NCBI RefSeq assembly: GCF_003011885.1
Contig: NZ_PXXO01000014.1
Span: 1-59,305 of the forward strand
DNA: 59,305 nucleotides
Direction of reading: 5' to 3'
From: Cyanobium usitatum str. Tous
GTDB lineage: Bacteria; Cyanobacteriota; Cyanobacteriia; PCC-6307; Cyanobiaceae
A program made the position numbers and the translations under genes. Below, in pieces: positions 43,581 through 53,160 of this stretch (position 1 is its first letter; every line of letters begins with the position of its first letter). The notes beneath the pieces are model-generated. The model ran no database searches, was not told the origin of the DNA, and was given only the letters and a program-made list of their open reading frames with translations.

Positions 43581-45197
43581 ATGACAGCAAATCAAAGCAA
43601 TTCACTTGACTTCGGAGCCACTCAGCTGCTTGAAGCACCAGCAAGGTTTTCTCGACAAAGGACTGATACCGTAGAAACTGCCACAAGCGAAGATCAATTT
43701 CGCAACCAGCAGCTACTAAATACGCCGTCTGCATTCACTGCAAACGACAATGCTGCTTTTCACATAGCAGTAAGAGCTGCATACCGGCAGGTATTCGGCA
43801 ATGTTCAGCCGATGGAAAGCGAGCGCCTGCTGAGTGCCGAATCAAAATTACGCAATGGGGACATAAACGTACGGGAATTCGTACGTAGATTGGCCCAATC
43901 CGATTTTTATCGCTCACGCTTCTTTGATGCCGTGTCTCCGCATCGAGCAGTTGAGCTTAACTTCAAGCATTTGCTGGGCCGCCCCCCCCAGAATCAAGCA
44001 GAGGTTGCTAGCCATGTGGCATTAATCGCCACAAGTGGCTTCACAGAAGAAATCAATAGCTATCTTGATTCCGATGAGTATCTAAAGTCTTTTGGCGAGG
44101 AAACAGTTCCATACCCAACAAGCTGGAACTCACCAGTAGGCCAGCCTCAAGCAGCGTTCAACAGGATCGCAGCACTTGAGCAGAATTTCGCTGGCAGCGA
44201 CACAGCCGTAGGAACCAAAAGTCAACTGCTAGGCAATCTAGTTAGCGGCTACAGGCTATCAATAAAAGTGCCTGCACAGGTTTACCGATCTGGTTCCCTA
44301 AGTCAGATGGGTAGAACAGCGGCTGGTTCGAACGGAATGTTAGTGCCTGTCAAGCGGAACAGTGCCGATGGAGGCGACTCGACACCGATGCGTGGTGATC
44401 TATACGTTGGCTTTGGGCTTGGCCAGCGCCAGCAGGAAGTATTCGAGCGCTGCAACGGTGATTCAGCAGATCAGATTACTGCGCTGATCCGCTCGGTATA
44501 CCGCCAAGTGCTGGGCAATCCCCATGTAATGGACAGCGAGCGCAACTTAACAGCAGAAAGCCAGTTTGCTGAGGGAAGGCTCAGCACCCGTGAATTTATA
44601 AGAGCTATTGGACTCTCTGCAGACTATCGCCGTCGCTTCTTCGAAACAAATGCTCCCTACCGTTTTGTTGAGCTGAATTTCAAACATATTTTGGGGCGTG
44701 CACCCGCATCTCAGGCCGAGATGAGTGAGCATCTACAAAGGCTAGCCATTCACGGCTATGACGCAGAAATCAACAGCTACGTTGATAGCGAAGAGTATCA
44801 GAACACCTTCGGCGAGAATACTGTTCCCTACCTGCGTGTAGCAACTGAAAATGGTCGCGAACAGGTTTCCTTTAATCGACACATAGCACTAGTTCAAGGC
44901 TATGCGGCCAGTGACACCATTCAATGTGCCTCAAGCCTGCTAAATTCGGTAGCAACAAGATCTGCACCTACAAACTGGACAAATACAACCGTACGGATTA
45001 ACAGGCTTGGTGCAGCCTCTGGATCAGCTGATCCCACATCCAAGCGGTTCCGTATTGTCGTCAATGCCCAGCCTGCAGGCGGCCGCCAACGCAACCCGAA
45101 CGCCAGTTACGTAGTAAGCGGCAATGACATTACAAGCCAACTGGGATACATCCATAGACGCGGTGGTCGGATCATTTCTGTGACCGAAATCACCTAG
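43581..45197 (+). CDS. double-domain phycoerythrin rod linker (CpeE/MpeE-like)
   Basis: A 538-residue protein with two phycobilisome linker domains: about residues 60-200 (AAYRQVFGNVQPMESERLLS ... NSYLDSDEYLKSFGEETVPY) and about 295-435 (SVYRQVLGNPHVMDSERNLT ... NSYVDSEEYQNTFGENTVPY). A C-terminal CpcD-like domain follows (RFRIVVNAQPAGG, SYVVSGNDITSQLGYIHRRG). Most rod linkers have one linker domain; fused forms of about 55 kDa are known in phycoerythrin-rich Synechococcus. It should link two PE hexamers in one chain. Upstream, cpeC ends 132 bases before. Confidence 0.85.
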   Translation: MTANQSNSLDFGATQLLEAPARFSRQRTDTVETATSEDQFRNQQLLNTPSAFTANDNAAFHIAVRAAYRQVFGNVQPMESERLLSAESKLRNGDINVREFVRRLAQSDFYRSRFFDAVSPHRAVELNFKHLLGRPPQNQAEVASHVALIATSGFTEEINSYLDSDEYLKSFGEETVPYPTSWNSPVGQPQAAFNRIAALEQNFAGSDTAVGTKSQLLGNLVSGYRLSIKVPAQVYRSGSLSQMGRTAAGSNGMLVPVKRNSADGGDSTPMRGDLYVGFGLGQRQQEVFERCNGDSADQITALIRSVYRQVLGNPHVMDSERNLTAESQFAEGRLSTREFIRAIGLSADYRRRFFETNAPYRFVELNFKHILGRAPASQAEMSEHLQRLAIHGYDAEINSYVDSEEYQNTFGENTVPYLRVATENGREQVSFNRHIALVQGYAASDTIQCASSLLNSVATRSAPTNWTNTTVRINRLGAASGSADPTSKRFRIVVNAQPAGGRQRNPNASYVVSGNDITSQLGYIHRRGGRIISVTEIT

Positions 45198-45265
45198 AAA
45201 ACACTAGTTCATTTATTCGGGACAACTGCTAATTTCTGAACTCCCCCCCTACCAACCTAAAAACA

Positions 45266-46006
45266 ATGGAAATCGAAACTCTTAACCGGGCCAATTCGGG
45301 TTTACGCCAATCAGAAGCTCAAGCCCAGCTGAAAGCCGCCTACCGCCAGGTATTTGGCAATGCACACCTATTTGATGAAGAGCTCTCAGTCTCTGCAGAG
45401 AGTCTATTCATCAACGGCGACCTCACTGTGCAGGGGCTGGTCAATGCTCTAGCTCTGTCCGACAGCTATCGGCGTCTCTTTTTTGATGCAAATGGTCCCT
45501 ATCGATTTGTTGAACTCAACTTCAAGCATCTCTTAGGCCGCGCCCCACGAAATCAGGCTGAACTGAGCAAGCATGTTCAGCTCCTAGCCACAGAAGGATA
45601 CGAAGCAGAAATCAACAGCTATATATACGGCGCCGAGTATCTAGAGGTCTTTGGCTTTGATACAGTACCTTATGACAGGGGAGTGGCAAGCCAGAAAGGT
45701 GAATCCAACCTTACATATAACAGAACACGTGCCTTGACTTCAGGCTTTGCAAGTTTTGATGGTGACGGGCAATCACAATTATTAGTCAGCCTGGCGACCA
45801 GATCAGCCCCCGGAGGCAGTCAAAAAACTCCCGGCCCAGGAGGTCGCAACAACCAGCGCTACGCTATTCGCTGGACAAGCGTTAATCCAGTCGGCCTAAA
45901 TCGACGGGTAACGCAAACGACAACCGTTCCCTTCAGCTCACTATCATCAGCCATCCAATCAATTCATCGACGCGGAGGTCGCATCGCCTCAGTAAAGGAA
46001 TCCTAA
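45266..46006 (+). CDS. phycoerythrin rod linker (CpeD/CpeE-type)
   Basis: A 246-residue linker with one linker domain starting almost at the N-terminus (AAYRQVFGNAHLFDEELSVS, RFVELNFKHLLGRAPRNQAE, NSYIYGAEYLEVFGFDTVPY) and a CpcD-like C-terminus (TTTVPFSSLSSAIQSIHRRG). It lacks the MPFGPAS leader of CpeC types. Which of CpeD or CpeE it corresponds to cannot be fixed by eye. It lies directly upstream of a long nested palindrome. Confidence 0.82.
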   Translation: MEIETLNRANSGLRQSEAQAQLKAAYRQVFGNAHLFDEELSVSAESLFINGDLTVQGLVNALALSDSYRRLFFDANGPYRFVELNFKHLLGRAPRNQAELSKHVQLLATEGYEAEINSYIYGAEYLEVFGFDTVPYDRGVASQKGESNLTYNRTRALTSGFASFDGDGQSQLLVSLATRSAPGGSQKTPGPGGRNNQRYAIRWTSVNPVGLNRRVTQTTTVPFSSLSSAIQSIHRRGGRIASVKES

Positions 46007-46019
46007 GTCAAACTAAACC

Positions 46020-46073
46020 GGAGGCGGTTCAAAGCCTTAATAAGTATATTAAGGCAACTCTTGCGCCGCCTCC
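46020..46073 (+). promoter_or_regulatory. nested palindrome between linker genes and cpeS
   Basis: The outer arms GGAGGCGG (46020-46027) and CCGCCTCC (46066-46073) enclose a perfect inner hairpin: GCCTTAATA (46034-46042), loop AGTA, TATTAAGGC (46047-46055). No T-run follows, so it is not a classic terminator. It may stabilise the linker mRNA 3' end or partly attenuate transcription into cpeS. Confidence 0.7.
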
Positions 46074-46109
46074 CAAAAGCATCAACAGCAAGCACCCTGG
46101 CTGCAATCC

Positions 46110-46274
46110 ATGAATTTAAAGGACAAAGACTATCGCAAAGCAGAGTGCACTCAGATTAATCAGAGCACTGAAGAAACGCAGCCTGCGATCAACATGATGA
46201 TCGATACATGGGTACACATGGTTCAGGCAGGTCGTCTGCCAGTTGCAAGGACCACTCACAGAAACAGGGCCTGA
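46110..46274 (+). CDS. small 54-residue ORF upstream of cpeS
   Basis: Reads MNLKDKDYRKAECTQINQST, EETQPAINMMIDTWVHMVQA, GRLPVARTTHRNRA. Hydrophilic start, amphipathic middle, basic end. It ends 9 bases before the cpeS ATG, fitting a co-transcribed or leader peptide. No family recognised, and no strong ribosome-binding site is seen. Confidence 0.45.
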   Translation: MNLKDKDYRKAECTQINQSTEETQPAINMMIDTWVHMVQAGRLPVARTTHRNRA

Positions 46275-46283
46275 GCAGCGTTG

Positions 46284-46826
46284 ATGCAGCTGGAATCTTT
46301 TGTAGCTCGCAGCCTAGGCCGCTGGCGATCCATGAGAAGTGGTCATTCTCTTGCTTTTCAGCAATTTGAGGATGTTCGCAGTTCAGTATTGATTGAACCA
46401 ATTGGACTCCAAGATCCGTTGGTACTTAAGTTAATTAGAGACTGCAAAATACACGACGCCAAACCCCTTCTGCCATTCCGAATGGAATGGAATGCAGAAA
46501 GTGACTGGGAGCCAGATGGCCCCAGTGAAGTATCAGCAGGATCATGCGTACTAATTCCAATCCCGACTGATAATCAAAAAGGAATCTTACTGCGAAGCGC
46601 TGGATACGCAGAGGCCGAGCAAGCAGTATCAAACTATGCTTTTTTAGAAGATGATACTTTTATACTCACTACCCAATATGGTCAATCGATTGCAGAGGAA
46701 AGGATCTGGTTCGTATCTGAGAATGTTCGCTGCCGCTCATCAGTGCTGCGAACTTCAGCCGGCTCAGGAATACTGCAAACATCCTTCGCATCTGAAATCA
46801 GACGGTTAGATTCCTTCAGCCAGTAG
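46284..46826 (+). CDS. cpeS: bilin lyase CpeS (S/U type)
   Basis: A 180-residue CpcS/CpeS-family lyase with a lipocalin-like fold. It has the ESFVARSLGRWRSMRSGHSL start (F...S.G.W.S.RS.H.L), VLIPIPTDNQKGILLRSAGY and AEAEQAVSNYAFLEDDTFIL followed by EERIWFVSENVRCRSSVLRT (the ERIWF..pN.R.R.S motif). CpeS attaches PEB to the central Cys82 of phycoerythrin beta. ATG 46284; cpeT starts 8 bases after the stop. Confidence 0.88.
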   Translation: MQLESFVARSLGRWRSMRSGHSLAFQQFEDVRSSVLIEPIGLQDPLVLKLIRDCKIHDAKPLLPFRMEWNAESDWEPDGPSEVSAGSCVLIPIPTDNQKGILLRSAGYAEAEQAVSNYAFLEDDTFILTTQYGQSIAEERIWFVSENVRCRSSVLRTSAGSGILQTSFASEIRRLDSFSQ

Positions 46827-46834
46827 AGTTCGCC

Positions 46835-47473
46835 ATGATAGGTATTACCCTAAAATTCGCTAAAATTCTAGCTGGACACTACAGTAATTTCTCTCAGTCA
46901 CAGAGAGATCCCGTAAATTTTGCCCATATTAACATCTATTTTCGCCCTCTGCCTTGGGAAATATTTCAGGGCCCTGGTTTTTACTCCGAGCAGAGCTATG
47001 GGCACGATCCTTGGCGACCATATAGGCAAGGCGTACATCGGCTAATTTCGACCGAGAAGGTGCAGATTGTTGAGAATTTTGGATTCGACCAACCAATTCG
47101 CTTAGCTGGAGCAGGCTTCACGCCTAAACTGCTCAAGCTTATTCATATTGATCGCCTCAAACAACGCTGCGGTTGTGCGATGCATTTCCAAGAGACGACA
47201 CCGGGTTGCTTCAGCGGGAAGGTAGAGCCTGGTAATAAATGCCTAGTACCACGTGATGGGCGGCCTACCTATCTAGTGAGCGAGGTGTTGGTTGATCATG
47301 AAAACTGGATTAGTAGAGATCAGGGTTTTGATCCAGCTACCAATACCTTGCAATGGGGCTCCGAACATGGGCCACTACGTTTTGAACGCGTGGCTAGCTT
47401 TGAGAATGAAGTCACAGCTGAGTGGGCACGTCTAAGTAATCATAAGGGAGAAGAATCTGAACAAATTGGATAA
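46835..47473 (+). CDS. cpeT: bilin lyase CpeT
   Basis: A 212-residue CpeT-family lyase for PE beta Cys165-type sites. It has NFAHINIYFRPLPWEIFQGP, FYSEQSYGHDPWRPYRQGVH and the CAMHFQETTPGCFSGKVEPG region followed by CLVPRDGRPTYLVSEVLV. It is the second CpeT/CpcT paralogue in the window; location in the cpe cluster next to cpeS and cpeR fits PE. cpeR follows after 10 bases. Confidence 0.88.
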   Translation: MIGITLKFAKILAGHYSNFSQSQRDPVNFAHINIYFRPLPWEIFQGPGFYSEQSYGHDPWRPYRQGVHRLISTEKVQIVENFGFDQPIRLAGAGFTPKLLKLIHIDRLKQRCGCAMHFQETTPGCFSGKVEPGNKCLVPRDGRPTYLVSEVLVDHENWISRDQGFDPATNTLQWGSEHGPLRFERVASFENEVTAEWARLSNHKGEESEQIG

Positions 47474-47483
47474 AACAGAAACC

Positions 47484-47798
47484 ATGCAAGCTGATGGACC
47501 AGCTATCCAGCAATTCCGTAGCTGGATTCGCTCGCAGCACCTAATTTGCCAAGGCCAAGACTTTATTTTTGAAACAATTGATCATAGTCAGCTTGAGCGT
47601 TTTGAAGCCTGTCTAAATATGCTTGATGGGCAAGTGCGGTCTGTAAGAGCAATCGGAAACTGGCCCATGGGGCCCCGTCGAACATTCAAGATACTGAGAG
47701 CTGAAGCAGCTGTGCCAAGACCCAAAGGCCTGGAAATTCAGCGCTACTGGGCTGAACGTGGGTCCTTTCAGACCCGGTTTTCGGAAATAAGCAGTTGA
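47484..47798 (+). CDS. cpeR: CpeR, regulator of phycoerythrin genes
   Basis: A 104-residue CpeR-family protein. It has IQQFRSWIRSQHLICQGQDF, IFETIDHSQLERFEACLNML and GQVRSVRAIGNWPMGPRRTF. In Fremyella CpeR is required to activate cpeBA and related genes; whether the same holds in Synechococcus is less certain. The ATG at 47484 is used; an in-frame TTG lies 18 bases upstream. The 3' end overlaps the convergent cpeY by 31 bases. Confidence 0.88.
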   Translation: MQADGPAIQQFRSWIRSQHLICQGQDFIFETIDHSQLERFEACLNMLDGQVRSVRAIGNWPMGPRRTFKILRAEAAVPRPKGLEIQRYWAERGSFQTRFSEISS

Positions 47799-49153
47799 CG
47801 CCTACGATCTACAAAAACATCAGGATCCTGCACGGCAAAAGCATTCTGTAATAGCTGAAATATTTCATGGTTATGCCCAACATCAATTGAATCAAGACCC
47901 ATCAATGCAGCATAACGTAGCTCCCAGCTCGGCGTGAAATCGGAGGACAAAAGCTGCCGCACACTTTTGCACCATATATCAGGAAAGTGTTTATTCAAAG
48001 CCAAGCAAGCAGCCGCTCTTGATTTACCGAATTGTGGGCGCTTGCTGTTCATAGCTTCCAGCAGCAATGCCTCAATGACAGGAGTAGCAGCGGAAGGCCA
48101 GATATCCACACTGCCAAGAAGCTGAATGAAGAAATAATGAGCACCATAGTCATTATAAGCATCCTCCTGCCATCGCTTCCAGAAAACAGGCCAGAGCTCT
48201 TCTACTGGCCTATGCTTCAATGTGGACAATGCTAGGTAGCAACGGCTAAAGTCAGTACCAAAAAACTCATCAAATAAAAATAATATGGTTGGTTCAGTGT
48301 CGTAGCAGTGCGCCAAGACCAAACCTTCTGGCTGATCCCACATCAGCGAATCTAAACAAGTAAGCAGGTCAATGCCTGCGTGTTCTTTGTCTTGGCCAGG
48401 CCAGAGTGTCCGCAGAGCGCGCAACCTGAACACAGGGGACACGGGCGCCTTGAGAATCGAAGGCAATAGATATGTAGCCCGACAGTCAATTAAATCCTGA
48501 ATCGCCGACTGCCGGTCCATTTGGTTAGGCAGGGTCAGGTGGTCTTCCAATTCTTGAAGGCGACTGCCATCTCCACTGAGCTGTGCAACCCCGGCCAAAG
48601 CAGCGCCGCGAACCCCTGGATTCGCCTCATCTTGCAGCGATTGAAGTACGGGCAAGGCCGCATGCACTTCTAACCCCACAAGAGCCTGGATAAGAACCCG
48701 GCGGCTCTGGCCTGGATCATTGAGCAGCGGGAGCATTGCCTGATGGAGTTCAACATCCTGGCAATTGAGCTGAAGAAGGGCCCAGGCGGCATTTTCAACG
48801 AGATAGTGATCATTGCTCCCTAGGCAACGCCCAATGCTGGGGATGGCCCGTTGAACCCCAAGCCGGCCCAAAACTTCGACCGCTTTGCGGCGCGCAAGGT
48901 TAACCGCCTGTTCGCCCGAAGAATTATCAATGAGCCTCAATAATGCCTCCTCCGTTTTATCGCCGGGGAAATTCACGAGATGGGCGGCCGCCATGTAGTA
49001 GTCGCTGGCAGAATCAAGCGAGTCAAGAGATTGTTCAAGAATCGCTAGCGCATCATGGTGGCTGAGCCCGGGATGGATATTGTCGTAACTGTTGCTGGAG
49101 CTTGCCAAAATACTGTCCTCAGAAGTCAAAGTGGACGCGGCTGTGGAGCTCAA
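47768..49153 (-). CDS. cpeY: bilin lyase CpeY (E/F-type, HEAT repeats)
   Basis: A 461-residue HEAT-repeat protein of the CpcE/F lyase clan. Repeats include EALLRLIDNSSGEQAVNLAR followed by RKAVEVLGRLGVQRAIPSIG, and NDHYLVENAAWALLQLNCQD. The C-terminal half is less repetitive (WPVFWKRWQEDAYNDYGAHY). Known CpeY works with CpeZ to attach PEB at Cys82 of CpeA. The first 45 or so residues are Ser/Thr-rich and longer than usual; a later start is possible. CpeZ is found 1.8 kb away, near cpeBA. Confidence 0.82.
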   Translation of the reverse strand: MSSTAASTLTSEDSILASSSNSYDNIHPGLSHHDALAILEQSLDSLDSASDYYMAAAHLVNFPGDKTEEALLRLIDNSSGEQAVNLARRKAVEVLGRLGVQRAIPSIGRCLGSNDHYLVENAAWALLQLNCQDVELHQAMLPLLNDPGQSRRVLIQALVGLEVHAALPVLQSLQDEANPGVRGAALAGVAQLSGDGSRLQELEDHLTLPNQMDRQSAIQDLIDCRATYLLPSILKAPVSPVFRLRALRTLWPGQDKEHAGIDLLTCLDSLMWDQPEGLVLAHCYDTEPTILFLFDEFFGTDFSRCYLALSTLKHRPVEELWPVFWKRWQEDAYNDYGAHYFFIQLLGSVDIWPSAATPVIEALLLEAMNSKRPQFGKSRAAACLALNKHFPDIWCKSVRQLLSSDFTPSWELRYAALMGLDSIDVGHNHEIFQLLQNAFAVQDPDVFVDRRRQLLISENRV

Positions 49154-49277
49154 AGCAGAGCTGCTTCCAACTCTGATAGCCGGCAGGGCAAGAGCGCTGA
49201 AAGTTTAAGAGTTATGTGTCTTGATGCAACCCAGCCCAGGAAGCGTTCAATATGAACCCATCTAAATTAGAGGCACA

Positions 49278-49541
49278 ATGGGACCCCATCAATGTGGTGC
49301 GCTTTTACTTGTTACAAGCATCAATTCTGAAACTCCCCAGAGGGTTGCTCAGAAGCTGCGAGTTCCGCGCCATATGCTGAGCCACACTATGCAGCAACTA
49401 CACCAGAATGGAATCCCGGTTACGTCGGTATGTCTGATGGAGGCGGCCAGCTCAGTTTCCGCAGTGGCGACCACAGCCTCTACGGATCCAGTCGAATCAC
49501 CCAAGTCTGGACAGCAATCACCTCGCCGCCGCCGCAAATAG
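49278..49541 (+). CDS. stand-alone CpcD-like domain protein
   Basis: An 87-residue protein. Residues about 8-52 (LLLVTSINSETPQRVAQK, LRVPRHMLSHTMQQLHQ, NGIPVTSVCL) follow the CpcD pattern: beta strand, then (v)VP...Ls...q.ih..G..i.sV. The rest is a Ser/Thr/Ala-rich tail ending in a basic run (PRRRRK). CpcD proteins cap rods. The GG normally in GGKIVSI is NGIPVTSV here, so it is divergent. It is divergent from cpeY and convergent with the next gene. Confidence 0.6.
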   Translation: MGPHQCGALLLVTSINSETPQRVAQKLRVPRHMLSHTMQQLHQNGIPVTSVCLMEAASSVSAVATTASTDPVESPKSGQQSPRRRRK

Positions 49542-49547
49542 CCCAGC

Positions 49548-49976
49548 TCAGCCTTGAAGCTCGAACACACCATCAGGAGCACGCCCCTGTTTGAGCAGAT
49601 CCCAGTTGATTGACTGAAGGAAAGCGGCGGTGTTCAGAGTCTCCACCACATCGACCCCCCAGTCACTCTGCTGCAGCAACGCTCCAGAGGCGCCTTGATC
49701 GTCCTTGCGTCCACCTAAGGCCAACAGCTGGCAATCATGATCAGTAGCACCTGCAGAGCAGCGAAGCTGTCGCCAGGCCAGGAGTACGGCATTGGCCAAA
49801 TCGACGGGCAGCAGGTCGGCTTCCACCTGAACCAACCAGTGAGGGTGGCTGACTGCCTGAACCCGGACATCGGTGGACAGGTGTGCAACGAGACCAGCCG
49901 CCAGTTCCGCGGAATTCAAGCCCTTCAGGTTGTCGGAAACCACCTGAAGGTTGTGGGAGAGCAAAAAGCGTGTCAT
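49548..49976 (-). CDS. conserved hypothetical protein of the rod locus (possibly DUF2656)
   Basis: A 142-residue soluble protein: MTRFLLSHNLQVVSDNLKGL, NSAELAAGLVAHLSTDVRVQ, PHWLVQVEADLLPVDLANAV. A two-layer alpha/beta protein is likely. The N-terminal pattern resembles a domain of unknown function known from cyanobacteria and red algae, which I recall as DUF2656; this is a memory-based assignment. It is divergent from cpeF. The role is unknown; a link with phycoerythrin is suggested only by location. Confidence 0.6.
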   Translation of the reverse strand: MTRFLLSHNLQVVSDNLKGLNSAELAAGLVAHLSTDVRVQAVSHPHWLVQVEADLLPVDLANAVLLAWRQLRCSAGATDHDCQLLALGGRKDDQGASGALLQQSDWGVDVVETLNTAAFLQSINWDLLKQGRAPDGVFELQG

Positions 49977-50048
49977 GTCCTGATCTTGTTAAGCCCACCA
50001 TAGGATCGCGGCGGCTATCCCTGATAATTAGTTCAATAGGAGGGACCC

Positions 50049-50939
50049 TTGTCTGCCGAGCTGTCCGCTACCCCCGCATCTGGAATCCAGCAACTGAGCG
50101 TTGAGGAAGCCAACATTCTTGCTGCAGAGCTTCGTTCCCAACTTCGTCAGGGGTTAGTTCCTTCATCCGACACCCCAGCTATTGAGCGCATGGTGGCTGG
50201 TCTCGGCGATACCAGGGGCTTGATGCGGCTCACCTTTGCCGAAAGCCTTGGAGCAGTGGGTGCTGCAGCGGTGCCAACTCTCTGCCGTGCATTGCAGTCT
50301 CACGACAACGTCACCGTTCGACGCGCTGCAGCTAAGACTCTGACCCTGATTGCAGATCCAGCTGCCTTGCCCGTTTTACTCGAAACCCTACTCTCAGATT
50401 CGGATCCCGTTGTGCAGGGATCAGCGGTCGGAGCGATGGCTGCAGTCGGCGAGCAGGCTCTCAATCCACTCCTCTCAGTGCTGGTTCATCCAAAAGCTTC
50501 GGCCATGCAACAGGGGCTGGCCAGCTGGGGGATCGCTTTTATCGGCGCCAAGGCGCCCGAAGCGCTTCGCCAAGCAGCCAGCTCGCCGGATGCCAGGATA
50601 AGAGCGGCAGCAATAGCAGCTCTCGGCGAACAGATCCAGTCTTTGGGGGATGACGAGGCGAGACAGCTGCTTCTAACCGCGCTGGATGACCTGGACTCCG
50701 AAGTGCGGGCAGAAGCTGCAACGCTGATGGGGAAGTTGCAGGAGCCAGAATGGGCCTGCCCGCGCCTGCTCCCCCTGCTCACCGACTCGGAAGAACAGGT
50801 TCGCAAAAACGCTGCTCTATCGCTGATGAAGCTAGGGGCCAGGGATGCATTGCCTGACTTAAAAGCAAGTGTGGAACAGGAAGTACAACCTGGTGTCAGA
50901 TTAGTGCTAGAGCTAGCGATCAGTCAGCTAAGCAAGTGA
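50049..50939 (+). CDS. cpeF: bilin lyase CpeF (HEAT-repeat, E/F clan)
   Basis: A 296-residue protein made of HEAT repeats: TFAESLGAVGAAAVPTLCRA, VTVRRAAAKTLTLIADPAAL and RAEAATLMGKLQEPEWACPR. This length and architecture fit CpeF/MpeV/MpeU-type lyases; with PE-I as the only phycoerythrin here, CpeF (double PEB attachment at Cys50/61 of CpeB) is the best choice. TTG start, supported by AGGAGGG upstream; ATG codons occur only far inside. Convergent with cpeZ. Confidence 0.75.
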   Translation: MSAELSATPASGIQQLSVEEANILAAELRSQLRQGLVPSSDTPAIERMVAGLGDTRGLMRLTFAESLGAVGAAAVPTLCRALQSHDNVTVRRAAAKTLTLIADPAALPVLLETLLSDSDPVVQGSAVGAMAAVGEQALNPLLSVLVHPKASAMQQGLASWGIAFIGAKAPEALRQAASSPDARIRAAAIAALGEQIQSLGDDEARQLLLTALDDLDSEVRAEAATLMGKLQEPEWACPRLLPLLTDSEEQVRKNAALSLMKLGARDALPDLKASVEQEVQPGVRLVLELAISQLSK

Positions 50940-50958
50940 GGATAACAATCGTCTCGCG

Positions 50959-51579
50959 TCAGCCCGGCTGAGGTTGACGTGCTTGCAGGTCCCTTATTCG
51001 AGCCAAGGCTGATTCAAGGGTCTCTCGCACATAACTATCTAACTTTGGTTGGCGCTGCAGATCCTTAAGAGTTGGTTCAATTGCAGGATCATCAATCTGG
51101 GCGAGTGCATTGACAGCTGCTACCGCCTGGGCTGGATTATCACCGCCCACCACTCTTAGCAACAGCGGCACCGCCTGCCCACCAACCTGCCCAAGGGCCA
51201 TCACCGAAGCAACAGCCACAACCGGTGAGTCGTCGCTAAGTGCCTCCTCGAGAGCCTGCATCGCTGTCTCGGGGAAATGGATCCCAGGCTGGTTTGAAGC
51301 CACCTGGGCATAGGCCTTCACGCAGCTGGCGCGGATAGTACTGTCCGTGCTAGCCATAAGAAGATCCGCTAAGGGCAGCAAGGCTGCCGCGCCAAAGGCG
51401 CCAATACCACGAACAGAAGCCCTGCGTAAAGCTATATCCGGTTGGGCCAACAAACCAAGCAGGCGAGGTAGAGCTTGCTGAGGCCAATCCCTGACCATGG
51501 CCATAAAAGCCTGGCTTTGAATATAAGGATTAGGGTGGGCAAGATCATCAAATAAGATATCTAATGCTTCCATTTCCAT
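50959..51579 (-). CDS. cpeZ: bilin lyase subunit CpeZ
   Basis: A 206-residue HEAT-repeat protein: LDILFDDLAHPNPYIQSQAF, QPDIALRRASVRGIGAFGAA and DDSPVVAVASVMALGQVGGQ. The size matches CpeZ, the chaperone-like partner of CpeY. It starts about 90 bases after the cpeA stop, behind the cpeBA terminator, so it may be expressed by partial readthrough. Two in-frame ATGs (51579, 51573) are possible. Confidence 0.82.
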   Translation of the reverse strand: MEMEALDILFDDLAHPNPYIQSQAFMAMVRDWPQQALPRLLGLLAQPDIALRRASVRGIGAFGAAALLPLADLLMASTDSTIRASCVKAYAQVASNQPGIHFPETAMQALEEALSDDSPVVAVASVMALGQVGGQAVPLLLRVVGGDNPAQAVAAVNALAQIDDPAIEPTLKDLQRQPKLDSYVRETLESALARIRDLQARQPQPG

Positions 51580-51614
51580 CGAGGAGAGGGGGTAGGCGAC
51601 GGCTAATTTTCACA

Positions 51615-51640
51615 CAAAAAAGGAGGCCCGAAGGCCTCCC
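51615..51640 (-). terminator. rho-independent terminator of cpeBA
   Basis: Read leftward, GGAGGCC, loop TTCG, GGCCTCC form a perfect 7-bp stem followed by six Ts (51615-51621). It ends the cpeBA message just before cpeZ. Confidence 0.92.
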
Positions 51641-51672
51641 TGGTTTGTCCTCAACAATTAATCAGAAACTGA

Positions 51673-52182
<510 letters not shown>

Positions 52183-52228
52183 TTAATTGAGTAGTAGTGG
52201 TTTAAAAAAAGCAATCTCTTCGGATGAA

Positions 52229-53160
<932 letters not shown>

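Noticed and set aside
43581-45197. Assembly artefact joining two linker genes
   Set aside because: The connecting region (about residues 200-290) is open, in frame and unlike a duplicated junction, and fused linkers of this size are known in PE-rich strains.
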